A stretch of DNA of 64,000 bases from contig JAKCOZ010000106.1 of assembly GCA_022605955.1 (NCBI GenBank), positions 646,501 to 710,500 of the forward strand, read 5' to 3'. The stretch comes from Rallus limicola. Taxonomy: Eukaryota; Chordata; Aves; Gruiformes; Rallidae. Shown here piece after piece: positions 11,772 through 23,821 of the stretch (position 1 is its first letter; each line of letters starts with the position of its first letter). The notes under the pieces were generated by a model. It searched no databases. It was given only the letters and a program-made list of their open reading frames with translations, and was not told the DNA's origin. The position numbers and the translations under genes are program-made.

Positions 11772-14151
11772 CTGTGAAGAGGAAAAGGCAAAACAAATTA
11801 TTTTTCTAGTTTACTGCAAGAATGTGTGTAAATAGTATTAAAGCACTCACTCTGAACTAGGTCTCATGCAAAAAGCATCTGGAATTGACAAACACTAAAA
11901 TTCTTAACATGAAAAGGTGGTGGGCTGGGTAATATGCTAGAGGAACCCAAAGGGGAAGGAACTACTGGTACACATCATTCAGTGAGAGGGCAGGTGGAAA
12001 GGAAAACGCAAAAGACATCAACGATATACAGCAGAACCATTAAATGCAAATCATCTGATCCTGATGGAAGCACCCAACAGTGACACTAGGCAGGACCTAG
12101 AATTTCTAGAAGCAAGCTGTAATGAACCATCAATTTAGCGACCACATTTCTAGATGTCAGTGGGAAGATAGATCCATTAAACTAAGCATGAGCTCAGCCA
12201 ATCCAAGGTAAAATAGTGGGACATCAGCAGAATCCAGACTAGCTGTATCCAACAGACAGGACTCTCCCTCTCTATGCCAACCGCAGTGGGTTTGGTATAG
12301 CACTGGAAGGGGACAGCCAGCACATGCCTCCTGCTATGAATCAGAAGGAAAGGGACTAAAGGCTTCAGGAAACAGGCTGCACAAGGAACTGCGAAGGGAA
12401 TGGAAGCAGCTCACAAACAGAAAAAACACCACCAGAATAGAACCCTGTGAAACTGTGTTGTGAAATAAGGATATTAAGTCGAGTGGGCAAGGAGCCTATG
12501 AACGTGATGGTAAGATGGAGAGAGATTACAACTCGAGTAGGAAACATTGGCTGGGCGAAGATGATGCAAGATTTTAACATGGAGTTACAGAAGAAATTAG
12601 GCCCTTAGCTAAACTTTCAGGGGATGATCACAAACCATCCAGAACAAAGCCTTTCATCCACTGTTGTCCTCTATCACAACATGAACTAATGATGCACTCT
12701 GCACAGTAAGTACTGGAAGAGTGCTTATTTTTTTGAAAGAATGAAAACAAACTGAGACTTCCACATAACACAGACAGGCACTAGGAATCTTCAAGTGCTT
12801 TAGAGCATACAGCCCTTAACTGAAGGGTCAAATTCCAGAAATACCATCAGAATGTGAACTTATCCACAAAAGGGCTTCATGGTACTGATGCAACTGCTGC
12901 AATGGAAGAGCTAGCACTTCTTTTACAGGCATAAAATTTCATCATCTTTAGCAGTGTGTGTTACCATCACCCAGACCTACTGAGACTATTAATCCTCCTT
13001 TTAAGGGTAATTACATCCCTGTCCTTAATTCAGTTATTACAAAAGATGAAAAGCCAACTGCATAATTGGATCACTGACTGCATGGGTTCCCAGTTCTGAG
13101 GCTGATTTATAAACTTTGATTTTTCTTATGCAAGAAGATTTAACTTACAAAATCGTGGGTATTTTTGGAGAGAAGTAATTTGGCAGTATTTGGTTATCAG
13201 CAAGGTTTACTGCATTCAGAGTTATCTGACATTCAAGGCAATTAAGATTAATTATTCAAGACATTAGCAAGGAGTCTCATTCTGTTTATAAAACAAGACA
13301 ACAGCTGTGATTGAAGCCTGCAATTCCAGGTAAGCCAACGACTTTCTTGCATTAACTTCTTGAACTTTTGCAACAAACAAAGCAACCCTGAGCTAAACCT
13401 GATGTGAAATTCTAGTGTCTCAACAGCAACAGTGTTCCAAAAAGTTATTTGTCTGTCAGCCAAAAAAAATTCCAACAGATTTAGCATGAGTTTCTCCAGC
13501 TTCATGTTCCACCATTCTGGCTTTAATCTCTTACAGCAGACAAAATATATACCAACAACTAATGTCTGTGGATTGTAGCTACACTATTCCACCACTGGAA
13601 TACTGGGGTTTTTTTAAGAGCATCAGGAAAAAAGGTGGTTTTAATTAACCCCAACAGTTTCTTCAAACAGTTAACTGGGGCCAGTCATTCCTAACGATAT
13701 CTTCTCATTTCACCCAAATCATACTCCTGTTGAATTGCTTTTGTTCTTCAGTCAAACCTAGGAATTAGAGGTGATGGAACTACAGTCTTGTGATTCCTGC
13801 TTTAATCTGGCCAAAGGTGCCTAGAAAACTCTACCTGGGGGCTTCCATGGAAAGCTGCACAGACAGTCATTTCATTCCAGCTTCTTCAGGCATGCTCCTC
13901 TTGAAAGCTTGCAAAGACCATTTGTAAAGAGAGAAGAAAAGCCCAGAAGCTAAAGCAGTGGAATAAATTTCTAGCAAAAGACATACTGTACAATCCCTAA
14001 GCATTCAAGAAGTGGTTAAATAAATTGGAAATACTAAAAGAATAAGCGATGCTAAGTTGGCCCAATTAATAGGATTTTGTAAGTCAATTCCAAATAGGAG
14101 AACAGCAGCAAAGACAGGAGAATGATAAAGAGAATTTCAGATTTCAAGTAC

Positions 14152-14226
14152 CTGAGAAATGATACGTTCCCCATCTTGATACACCTTCTCTCCTGTAACA
14201 TCCACTATCTTCATTCGCTCTGATGC
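14152..14226 (-). pseudogene. PRKAR2A: PRKAR2A exon, start of second cAMP-binding domain
   Basis: The 25 codons encode [20 protein letters not shown] then RIISQ, matching RII-alpha. CCAG acceptor and GTACTT donor are present. Confidence 0.88.
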
Positions 14227-14455
14227 CTGGAACAAAGAGGAAAATTAAACATAATTACCTGTTACAGTACACCTCTGGTACACTTTGTATCCCTGAAGAG
14301 GCTTTTGCTAGACACAGAGCCAGGCAATATCTGGGTATGGAAAAATACAACCCCTACAACGCCATCGTCACACTGCACCACAGCTTTCAAGACTATCATA
14401 ATGTGTAGGGAAGGAAAATTGTGTAGTGTCCCATCCATGAGCTCTCCTTACCTCC

Positions 14456-15054
14456 TGTTGTGGTTTCACCCTGGCTGTGGGCCGAGATCCACACAGCTGC
14501 CTGCTCCTTAGAGTAAAAGAGCAGGAGAAAAGGGAAAGGGGGGGAAACAAGGGAAGGGAAAAGGAAGGGGCAAATAACTCCAAACCCAAGAAACTCAGAG
14601 GCCCGTGGGTTGGGATAAGGATAGTTTACTAAGAGAACAGAAAGATCAAATATAACAATGCTAACAGGACTTTAGAGCAAAAGAATATGAAACTATTGAT
14701 ACCCAGAGCAAAAGAATATGAAACTATTGATACCCAATGCAGTTTCTCACCCAACCACACAGCTCAGGCCGCACCACCCAGAGCTGTCCCGGAACCCGAC
14801 CGTCCCCCAAGACCCTTGCGTCCTGGAACCGCCCCCCTTCTTCCTCCCATCAGCCCCCGTTATCCTGGGCAGGACGTAATTGGCATGGAATACTCTCTCT
14901 GGCCCATCTGGGTCACCTGTCCTGGCTTTGACTGTCTGACTGCAACTAGAAACATGAGGGTGTTCTCAGCACTGCTTTCATTGTAACTCCCAAACACAGC
15001 ATTCCATCCGCTGCTACAAGTGAAGTTAACTCTATCCTGACTGAAACCAGGACA
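14456..15054 (-). mobile_element. Solo LTR, ERV-L-like family
   Basis: Ends are TGTTGTGGTTTCACC... and ...GAAACCAGGACA on the plus strand, an inverted pair consistent with an LTR on the minus strand. It matches the LTR at 33403-33970 and its mirror 48644-49211 along most of its length. No clear target-site duplication was found. It sits just upstream of the first retained PRKAR2A exon and may mark the duplication breakpoint. Confidence 0.8.
14674..14735. repeat. 31-bp tandem duplication inside the LTR
   Basis: The unit starting AGAGCAAAAGAATATGAAAC occurs twice in a row (14674-14704 and 14705-14735). The other LTR copies of this family in the window have it once. Confidence 0.9.
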
Positions 15055-15372
15055 ATATGTTAATCTTTTCATACAATGTAGTTATTTTCATTGCTATTCA
15101 ACTTTTGCTTTAATGGAATGCGAAGTGTACTATGACTAGAAAACCACTGGCAAAAAAGAATCTTCAGATATGTAATTGCTACAGTTTTAATAGATCTGTG
15201 TAGCCTATTTCCCAAAAGAATTTGCTATCTCTCTGCAATATTGCCAAGCCCAAGAACTTAAAAAACACTAGCCAGCATCCAACCTTCTTGATAAAAGGAA
15301 TTTCTTGTGAGGTTTTCCCTCTGGGGTCTCCCACCTCCCTGCCCAGGCCTCAGGAGGAAGGTGAGGACCTAC
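15055..15372. other. No recognisable feature
   Basis: AT-rich, no gene, repeat or RNA recognised. Confidence 0.4.
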
Positions 15373-15444
15373 CCCGGCAGTGAGATACTCCAGCACGGCC
15401 GCGATGTAGACAGCAGCTGTGGCGCTCACTCGCCCACGGCTGGT
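15373..15444 (-). pseudogene. Histone H2A.Z-like exon fragment
   Basis: The 24 codons read TSRGRVSATAAVYIAAVLEY then LTAG, followed at once by a GTAGGT donor. By my hand comparison 19 of 24 positions match the H2A.Z segment containing GRVGATAAVY and LEYLTAE, the histone-fold alpha-2 helix. The upstream bases do not give a convincing H2A continuation in one frame, so the exon's 5' part is either lost or diverged. No other H2A exons were found nearby. It could be a degraded H2A.Z-type duplicate. Confidence 0.55.
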
Positions 15445-16681
15445 TCCGCAGCATGAGGAGGAAGCCTGGCCTGACACAGCCACCCCGAGCCCAGAGCCGC
15501 CGCTGCTGCGGAGCAGACGCTCCTCTCGCCACACTGGCCAGAAGGAAAAAGGAAAAAAAAACCCAGGTGTTGATCCCCAAGATCCTGCACAATAAACCGC
15601 TGGTGCTCTGATGCTGCGGCACGCAAAGCCTGACCCCTTTGGGACGCTCCGGTCAGGACTGACAGCTCTACTTCACCTGCCAGCTGTACGGCGCCCTGCC
15701 AAAGAGGTCAGGAAAGAAGCAGAGAGAAAGAATTCCGCTCAAAAGGGAGAATCAGAGGCTGGGTTTCCTCTACTGAAGGGCAAGTCTGTGTCTGGAGGAA
15801 CAGAGGAACTCCAGCCACACGAAGCACTGTACTTGACTTGTTCTCCAGAGCCACCTAAACCAGTCTGCAGATTCTCAGCAGCAGCAGGACTTGCTTTTCC
15901 AGTGAATGCATTTTCTGCACGGTCACCAATTTGACTCAAATCTCTTCAGTGCCTGCAAAGTCTGGTGTGGGAACAAGCACGCCCGGTTCCTGAGGATTCC
16001 TCTGCTACACCAGCTGCAGGTTTTCCTGTAGCTCTTTCCAACAGCCCTCTGCGGCACCCAAAGAAAAGTAAAAATAAAAAAAACCACAAACCCACACAGC
16101 AAAAAAAACACCCAACTAAACGCCACAAAAACCACAGCAGGAGCCCCAAGCCCTCCTCTGCCAAAACAGCCCCACGAGCCACAAAACACACAAGCCGACA
16201 GTAAAAAGAGACACAAACCCCAGACACTCCCCGCAGCCCCAAAAACACGCCAGCCCCAAACAGCTTCCCCTATCCAACTCAAACAACCCCACAAGCCCGC
16301 ACTCACCCCGCTAACCCCAGGCCCAACGCAAAGCCCCACAGAACCCCGATAACCCCAGAACCCAGCGAAAACCACAAGCCCGAAAAAAACCCGCACCGCC
16401 TCCTTTCCCCCATCCCCGACCCTTCCCAGCACCAACCCCGAACTGCTGCTGAGCGCTGCCCCAACGCCAGCGCCGGCCCCACGCCCCAGACTCGCTCAGG
16501 ATGCCCGGGAAGCACCCAGCAGTGCCCCGCGCCGCCCGGCCCCTGCCGTGGGGAAGCCATGCCAGGCGCGGGGGAACCAGCCCGGGCTGACTCGCCTCCC
16601 CCGTGCCGGCTGCTCGGGGGAAGGAGAGCTCTGGCCTGGCCGGAGCCCCCGAGAACCCGCCGCGGCCCCCGGAGCGCAGTG
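15445..16681. other. GC-rich then A/C-rich strand-biased block
   Basis: The first part is moderately GC-rich. From about 16030 to 16480 the plus strand is almost only A and C, with very few G or T. No gene is recognised. Long minus-strand frames here are composition artefacts. From 16480 to 16681 the sequence is CpG-rich. Confidence 0.5.
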
Positions 16682-18271
16682 TATTTTCACCTCTCGCCAC
16701 CCTTTTCCTATATATGTCAGTATTGTTTTCAGATTTGCCTTTGGTCGGGCCTCAAATTTCCATCTCTTTTGATCCGTACCTAAACAAACATCCTGAGCTG
16801 TCATGGTGTTGCTTTCACAAATAAAACCTTGCTGTTCTCTCACAATACAAGATTCAAGGTCAACTGTTGGCCACTTGTTGCCAATCCTCCTAGCCCATGT
16901 CCTATGTTCCAAAGGATACAACAGAGTATCATTATGATTAATCCCAAGGGCCGCAATGGGGTGTGTGGTTATTATTACTGCATTATGTATAGTTAACACA
17001 AAGGCTGTAACTGTATGTGTGTTTGGGTTATAGGTGAAATTGACCATACTCCACCACGATTGCAGTTTTCTTTCCACTTCTGTAGCACTGTCCCAAACTA
17101 CCTTTCGAATCTCTGTGGGAAATACGCCTTCCTCCCCTTCTCTTATTATAGATGCTGCTACTGATTGTACCCATAGCTGGGTTTGGATGCAACTAATAGC
17201 TAAGGCAACATCACTCTGTAGTCCACCTAGTGTCTCAGTAGTCAATTGATTATCTTTTACATTCATTTGTTCCCACCTTGGAAGTATTTTTGATATTAAC
17301 CATTGCTGTGCCCCTAGTGCTAATAATGAAGATCTCAATGGTTGTTCTAGTTTTGATATATCTACTGTGGTAGCGGCCAATTTATTCATTATTACTTCTG
17401 AATCTATTGAATTTAACACCCCAAGTCCTGTTCCTAATACTCCAGTTACATCTCTTGTTTTCCGATTCCTATAAATATTTCCCCTCCTTCTCAACCAAGT
17501 TGTCCATCCCTCGTATGAGGTTTGTAAAAAGGGAGAACAGGATGGTTTTATTTCAGAAACATTAACTCGCATTTGTAGTTTTATCTTTTAAGGGACCATT
17601 CCGGATTAAACACCGCTTGTTGTTGTCCCACATTTTTGATTACGTATGGGCCAATTTTATAGACTTTGGGCTCAAAGCTCATCCTATCTCTAAACTGCGT
17701 CTCAGGACGTTCGGTAGTTGTTGTCACAGTTACAGTGGGTGATGGTGGTAGTATGTTGATTTTTAGTCTATTAAACAACAATAGCTGCCCTTCTGTCTTT
17801 TGCCATAGACAGGTTAGGATGACAGGTTCAGTTAGAGTGTGGTTGAACCAACAGATCGATTTTCTTTGACGTGATTCTCCAACTTTATATGAGGTTGGTA
17901 ATCTTCTTACTCCAATCATAGTATCTCCTGAGACCATGGCCCTCATGGTATGCCCGACATCCTGTTGTTCTTCTTTCTCCTATTCTTCCCCATATTTGGG
18001 TTAATTCATCTTCATCTTTATCCCATTTCCCTTGATATACATCACCTTCTGTAAAGATTACTGTGGCTATTTTTGTTCCGGGATCCACACTTTCCCCCTT
18101 CACAGTGAAGTCTTTCTGAGCATAATTCCAAGGCCAATCTGTTTGGTTATAAGCTATAGAAAAGATGCTGAAGCATATTAATATTTTCAATTTATTGCAG
18201 CTCATTCTGAACCTGGATTGGTTACTGACTTCAACTTTCTTTGGTAGCCCAAACCTTAACCTCTGGTTCAC
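16682..18271 (-). pseudogene. ERV env, frameshifted and 3'-truncated
   Basis: Env is spread over three successive open frames (18271-17885, 17946-17581, 17572-16682). The first has a hydrophobic signal-like segment. The last has a furin-like RKTR site followed by a glycine-rich fusion-peptide-like segment and a helical ectodomain. The membrane anchor is missing because env ends at the breakpoint near 16682. The last frame continues about 60 codons into unrelated GC-rich sequence, giving a chimeric open frame to 16496. Confidence 0.75.
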
Positions 18272-19012
18272 TTACTCGTTACCCACATTGTTTCTGTTCT
18301 TATTTGCCCGAACGAGTTTAAGTTTCAGTTCCTCGTTATCTGAAGTCACTTTCCATGGAGTTGTAGGTGTCCTTTTGACCCGAGTGTGGTGAATCCAGGA
18401 GCTCAGCCTCTCAACCTTGACTGCCGTGTAAGTTGTAAGAAGGACTTGATAAGGTCCGGTCCACTGTGGTTCCAAGCTTCTTTCTGTAAAAGACTTAACA
18501 TATACATAGTCTCCTGGTTGTATGTGATGAACAGGCCCATCCAAACCTCTACCACGTGTCCCCATTACATGCTTTTCCATTTTCTTTAGTTGTTTGTTAA
18601 GTGCCACCATATAGGAAGCCATTGTTTCTTCACCAGTTTGTGAAGACATTCCTTTTTGTACCCCATATGGTCGTCCATACAAAATTTCAAAGGGACTAAG
18701 CCCCTCTCTCGCTCTGGGTCTGGTTCGTATTCGGATAAGGGCTAGTGACAACGACTGCGGCCAGGCTAAATCTGTTTCCTGTCCTAATTTAACAATCTGT
18801 TGTTTGATTAAATGATTCATTTTCTCCACCTGGCCGCTTGATTGGGGTCGGTATGGGGTATGCAATTGCCAATCTATTCCGAGATGGTGACTAGTCTGTT
18901 TTATTATTTTAGATACAAAATGTGGTCCCCTATCTGAAGATATTATTGCAGGAACTCCAAACCTGGGTATTATCTCATGGAACAATACTTTGGTATACAT
19001 TTCAAGAGGCAT
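18272..19012 (-). pseudogene. ERV pol: integrase C-terminal half
   Basis: An open frame of 246 codons. It carries the second catalytic Asp region (SSDRGPHFVS) and the third-acid region (RPQSSGQVEKMNHLIKQ). A GPY/F-type domain follows (LEPQWTGPYQVLL), typical of gamma-like integrases. The N-terminal zinc domain and first catalytic Asp are missing because the element is truncated. Confidence 0.85.
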
Positions 19013-19138
19013 GTAAAAAAGTGCTTTTGTTGACTTTCAGCAAGTGATCTTAAAGGCTTTGATTTTCTCTTGAAAAGGACTTAAAACATTACCACAGAGA
19101 TATATAAGCCTGGAGATATTCAGATATTCAGAGATATT

Positions 19139-19512
19139 CAGCCTGGAGAAGAGGAGGCTCAGGGGAGACCTTATAGCTCCTTATAACTTCCTGAAGGGAG
19201 GTTGTGGTGAGCTGGGGGTCGGCCTCTTCTCCCGTGTAGACAGTGACAGAACTAGAGGGAATGGTGTCAAGCTGCGCCAGGGGAGATTCAGGCTGGACAT
19301 TGGGAAGCACTACTTCTCAGAAAGGGTAGTCAGGCACTGGAATGCACTGCCCAGGGAGGTGGTGGAGTCCCCAACCCTGGGGGTGTTCAAGGAAAGACTA
19401 GATGTTGTATTGAGGGACATGGCTTAGTGGGAGCTAGTAGCAATAGGTGAATGGTTGGACTGGATGATCTTTTATGTCTTTTCCAACCTTGATAATTCTG
19501 TGATTCTGTGAT
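19139..19512 (+). mobile_element. CR1 LINE 3' end
   Basis: Starts near CCTGGAGAAGAGGAGGCTC and ends with the CR1 tail ATTCTGTGATTCTGTG. It is very similar to the CR1 at 7756-8746 in the opposite orientation. It is preceded by short GATATTCA repeats (19113-19138). Confidence 0.92.
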
Positions 19513-20155
19513 AAGGAACAGACAGTGAAAACCAAGAGCTGGTCTCCCAGATTTACCTCTTCCTTTCACACCCGTTTTGCACAACAATTCAGCTATGCTT
19601 CCTGCTGTTGATCCTCTGCTTAATCCTACCCTCGCGGCCACAGAGTTGATTAGAGCTACTGCTTTAACTGCAGGTATCCATCTTTGAAAAAAAAGGCCAA
19701 ATGTTTAGGGTCACCTGCTTAATGCATACCCCATCTGTGTCTGTGACATCCTAAAAACACTAGAAAAACATTCTCATACAGATGGTTAGGGAAAACCTCT
19801 TTTACATTTGGACCAACATACTGCAGGCACGATGACCAAGACTCCTGTTGCAATTACCAAAATAATTGTTGACTTCTAACTAACAGAGGTCCTTCTAGAA
19901 CATTTTCCATAAAAAACACATCTCAATGCAAAAGTAAAATATATTCAAGATTGTTCAGTGTGCAACATAAGCTCTCTTCCTTTTGCAGAACTTGCTTGAG
20001 AATCAGAGAAAAATAAAACCACCTGGCACTTCAAAATAAACATTACTAATTGTTTATTCATATTGTAGAGCCCCTTGATATCAAGTGCCCCCGCTAGCAG
20101 TTGGTCACTTTTACTAGAACAGTCACAAGTACACAAACCAGAAAGCTGTCAGGAT
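19513..20155. other. No recognisable feature; possible outer edge of left arm
   Basis: No gene or repeat recognised. Its mirror would lie beyond the right end of the window, so it cannot be said whether the palindrome extends into it. Confidence 0.4.
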
Positions 20156-21862
20156 GAACTAGCAGAAGTTAAATACCCAAACTAAAGCCTCCTTTGTAAA
20201 TTCCTTCAAAGAGTTAAACAGAGGAATGAGCTACTTGAAAGACCTGCACAATGAAGTTTTCAGTGCAAACTTGAGGCTAGTTGGAGGTATGCACCTTTAC
20301 TCCCTTCCATCTATATCATCCCAAGAAACCATGAAGATAGCTAAATAATCTCCTGCAGAGGAGTTCAGAAGACTTTGGGAAGTGTTTGGCTGAAAGATCG
20401 AGAAGCTTCAAAACATTAAAAAAGAAGAACTGTCACATTTCATTCCTGCTACAGAAAAAAAAAAACAAAAACTTTTCTGCATCTGTTACTTCACAATACC
20501 TAAATTCAACCTATTTCTCAAATAATTTGCAAGGCTCCAAGTCATGATCTACACATAAAACAAGACAACACCAGAATTCTTCCCAAATTGGACAAGCTAC
20601 ACGTGTTTCCTTCCTACAATGTTTCTCTAGCAACACCATAGATGTCCTGATTTTTACCATTTTCACAGATGGTTTTTTTCCAAACAAAAACTTATATAGC
20701 ATGGCTAATGGCTCTAGAAGTAACACTTTAAAAATGCTTCTCCCAGTAACTTGATTTGAAGCACTGATCTTTCTAAGAGGCGCAGATTATACTGTTTGGA
20801 ATTTGTTTCTTTCCTGTACAGGTTAAACTAAGCATATTGCAAGGAGCTCACAGCAGATCCATTCAAGACAGTGAAAACCACATCCTAGACCTCAAGATAA
20901 ACTCCCTTCTCAGTTGCGGCAGGGAACTTGCCTCTGTTTTTCTTACTTACACTGTAGTTAAAGAAAGAAAACCGTGTTAATTTTGAAGAACCAAAGATAG
21001 ACAAGTCGCCTTCATAACACCAACTTAAAAATAAAATGAAGAGGCTGTGTTCACAGTACGTGGGTCTTGTCGACCCTTATTCCGCCCCAATCAAACGCAG
21101 AATGGCAAAGCTGTTCGTTCCCTGTCGTGCAGCACGGGGTGTGTTTTTCCTGACGCTACAAAGAAAAACTAAATTAGTTTTGATTATAAATGGGAAACCT
21201 TGTAGAGTTGGACTAACACAGTAATCCCAAGCAAACCTTACGAACTATAAAACTGCTAAGAAGTGGGGCCACTTCGATGAATTCGTAAGAAATGCACAGA
21301 TAACACATGCCAGTTTGCTCCTACATCCCTCCCCCTCTTCTCCAGTAAACTTTGATTATGGACACCTGGTTGTAGATTCACTCAACTGCAATCATCACAC
21401 CTTGCTAGAGACTGTCACCTTAAACGCTCAGAGCACTCCCCATAACTGTTCCAAAGGCAGACAGCCAATTGGTACTGCCTTACAACCTCACAGTGTGTAA
21501 ATGGATTAGGGAGTGATCTCCTGAGCATCTCAACTATCGTGCCAAAAAGCAGTAACAGGCAGCTAGAGAATGGCCTGAGACAACTTCTAATTGCAGCTGT
21601 GCTCAAAGAAAAAAACATACATGAAGTACACTAAGGATACAGTTCAATTCAAAGCGTGCCTCTTCAGAGTCTGTTAAATGCCATCTATTGAGCATGCCAC
21701 TGTGGAAAAGCACAGTCTCATTTCTCCTCCCTCCCTCCCTCCCTCCTCTACTGTCCTGCTTTCAGCTAAGAGTGTTCACTTCCTTCCCAGCAGCTGCTAT
21801 AGTGCTAGGTTTTGAATTTAGGGTGAGAATACTGTTGCTAACACACTGTTTTCCACTCCTGC
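20156..21862. other. Left arm outer segment
   Basis: No gene recognised. A CCTC microsatellite lies at 21727-21748. It is mirrored by 62302-64000 on the right. Confidence 0.4.
21727..21748. repeat. CCTC microsatellite
   Basis: A short CCTC repeat. The mirror near 62416-62432 has about two fewer units. Confidence 0.85.
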
Positions 21863-22530
21863 TGTCGTGGTTCAGGTCCAGCCAACAGCTGAGCAGCATG
21901 CACTGCTCACTCATTCCTCCCCCAGCAGGATTTAGGAGGGGGAGAGCACAGGCAAAGGCAAGCCCCGGGGGTGGGACAGCACAGGCAGGGGGAAGTAACA
22001 ACAAGACTCAGAACACAGCCCCTGTGCTGGCTCCTTGTGAAAACTAACATTCTTCCAGTCAAAGCCAGGACAGCTGCCAAGCAGCCAAGGAAGTTTCAGC
22101 TTCTCATACCACCTTGCCAACAAGGAGGCAGGGGGTGCCCACCGAACCAGGAGGGGACACAGCCAGGGCAGCTGACCTCAACTGGCCCAAGGGGTATTCC
22201 AGACCATATGACATCGTGCTCAGTATGTACCTGGGGAGAGGGCCAGGAGACGGTTCAGCTCAAGAAGGAGCTGAGCATTGTTTTCAGGCAGGTGGCAAGC
22301 AGTTGTGCTGTGCATCACTTGTTCTGTATATTAGTTTATGACTACTATTCTCTTCCTTTTTTGTCATGTGAAGCTGTCTATTTCAACCCACAAATTCTAC
22401 CTTCTCTTTTGGATTCTCTCCCCCATCCCACTTGGCAGGAGGAGAGGGGACCTGGACAGGATGAGGATGGGGCAGAGAGAATGAATGGCTCCGTGGTTGT
22501 TGTAGCTGCCCGTTGGGTTAAACCACGACA
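21863..22530 (-). mobile_element. Solo LTR, left-arm copy (118 bp shorter)
   Basis: Ends are TGTCGTGGTTCAGG and GGTTAAACCACGACA. The flanking five bases CCTGC and CCTAC look like a target-site duplication with one mismatch. Compared with its mirror at 61516-62301 it lacks about 118 bases in the middle. Confidence 0.8.
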
Positions 22531-22855
22531 CCTACCTCATCAACAGCAATATCAAAGTCATGGGATAAGCTGGTATTCTTACTGCCTGCTCCCACAGTTC
22601 TGACACAAGCCAAATAATGCTCTTGCTGTAAGGCAGACTACAGAACACTGAAAGAACTCCAACAGCATCTTTCAAGTCACCCTTCTAAAGCATCAGTTTT
22701 CTGACATGTATGAGATAAAGCAGCAATGTATTTTACTGTAACAGTGCCTTTACATGGTCAGCTAAGTTCTATTGGGAGGGATATTGTCTTTCTGTAAAGA
22801 CTGTTTGGCAGAACTTTACTGAAAGTTAATAAACTTACTTCTTTATTAAACTTAC

Positions 22856-23690
22856 TTCTCTTTAATTGGCTCACATACAACACTATGTGCTGGCCAATCT
22901 TTCTTCTGACAGGCTACAGAGCAATAGTGTATCTGCTTGCATTGTGAACATCTGAGAGATCCCCAAAAAAAAGAGTCAGAGAGAAACATCTATATCTGAA
23001 GAGACAACAGCTGTTAAGATACAGTCTCCATGCACTGTTTAATAATTACATTAGTAGATGGTTCCTCTACTCTCTATTTAGGAAGAAAAAAATAAACCCT
23101 TTTTCATGAAGGAGATGCTTTTCTGTTCAGTTCCTAACCCCAACTATGTTCTGAATAGCCACTATACTTGCATAGTCAAAGAGAAAAATGCACATCCATT
23201 TCAAGACACTTCAAGTCTTCTGATCTTGTTTCACTGACAAACGTTCTAAGTGCCACAGACTACAGGACAAGAGGCGCTTACCAAGCAGACCACAATGATG
23301 GCAAGTCCTTGTTTGAGGGGGGGATACTAATGAACTAAATAAACTCTTATCGTAGCCAATAGCCAAAGTGTTTTCAGGTGAATGTTGCCATTCCTTTGGC
23401 TTCTTGTGACTCAAATGAGAACATTTGAACATTTGAAGTGATTCTTATCAGAAAAAAACGCTGCCTATTGGGGAAGAAATATTCTAACACACCAAAAATG
23501 CAACACAAGGACAAAACTTCAAAATTCTAGAGAGAGCAATATCTACTGATCATTTCAGATTTCTGGTATCTGAGAAACACTCAGAATATCTGGGGCAAAT
23601 ATAAAGGGCAATAACTCACAGTGTTTCTTTTCTCAGCAGCAGCTGTCAACAGCAGGTTTCCTCTACCAGTTACACCTTCCTTGGAACTTC
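22856..23690 (-). pseudogene. TDRD1: TDRD1-like MYND zinc-finger exons, left arm
   Basis: Three exons on the minus strand: 23620-23690, 23282-23402 and 22856-22961. The second ends SLFSSLVSPPQTRTCHHCGL. The third carries [18 protein letters not shown] and HSVVC. Together they make a complete MYND zinc ligand set and match the N-terminal MYND region of TDRD1, a Tudor-domain germline protein of the piRNA pathway. No Tudor-domain exons were found. The expected acceptor AG before the third exon is absent: a T run is followed by GGGG. The first exon differs from its right-arm mirror (SSKEGV against CSKEVV). Confidence 0.72.
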
Positions 23691-23821
23691 CTAGAAGCAG
23701 AAATATTCGCAAAAGGATCTGATGAACAATGTGAATGCATGCCTGCGTTATGAAGTGTTGGCAGGAAGACACAAGGCCCTCATCTACTCCCACTTTTCTG
23801 CTGCACATTTGAGCAATGGAG

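Larger units (their letters stand above)
16682..19012 (-). mobile_element. Truncated class I (gamma-like) ERV: integrase end plus env
   Basis: On the minus strand the order is the integrase C-terminal half and then env, with no LTR at either end. The downstream end stops abruptly inside env at about 16682, where GC-rich host sequence begins. The upstream end stops inside integrase near 19012, shortly before a CR1. It is related to the class I ERV in the palindrome arms (35018-40207 and mirror), with matching integrase and env motifs. It is better preserved in its open frames. Confidence 0.85.

Noticed and set aside
15923..16560. Minus-strand frames of 85-170 codons rich in G, F, W and V
   Set aside because: They come from the A/C-only block and have no protein-like pattern.
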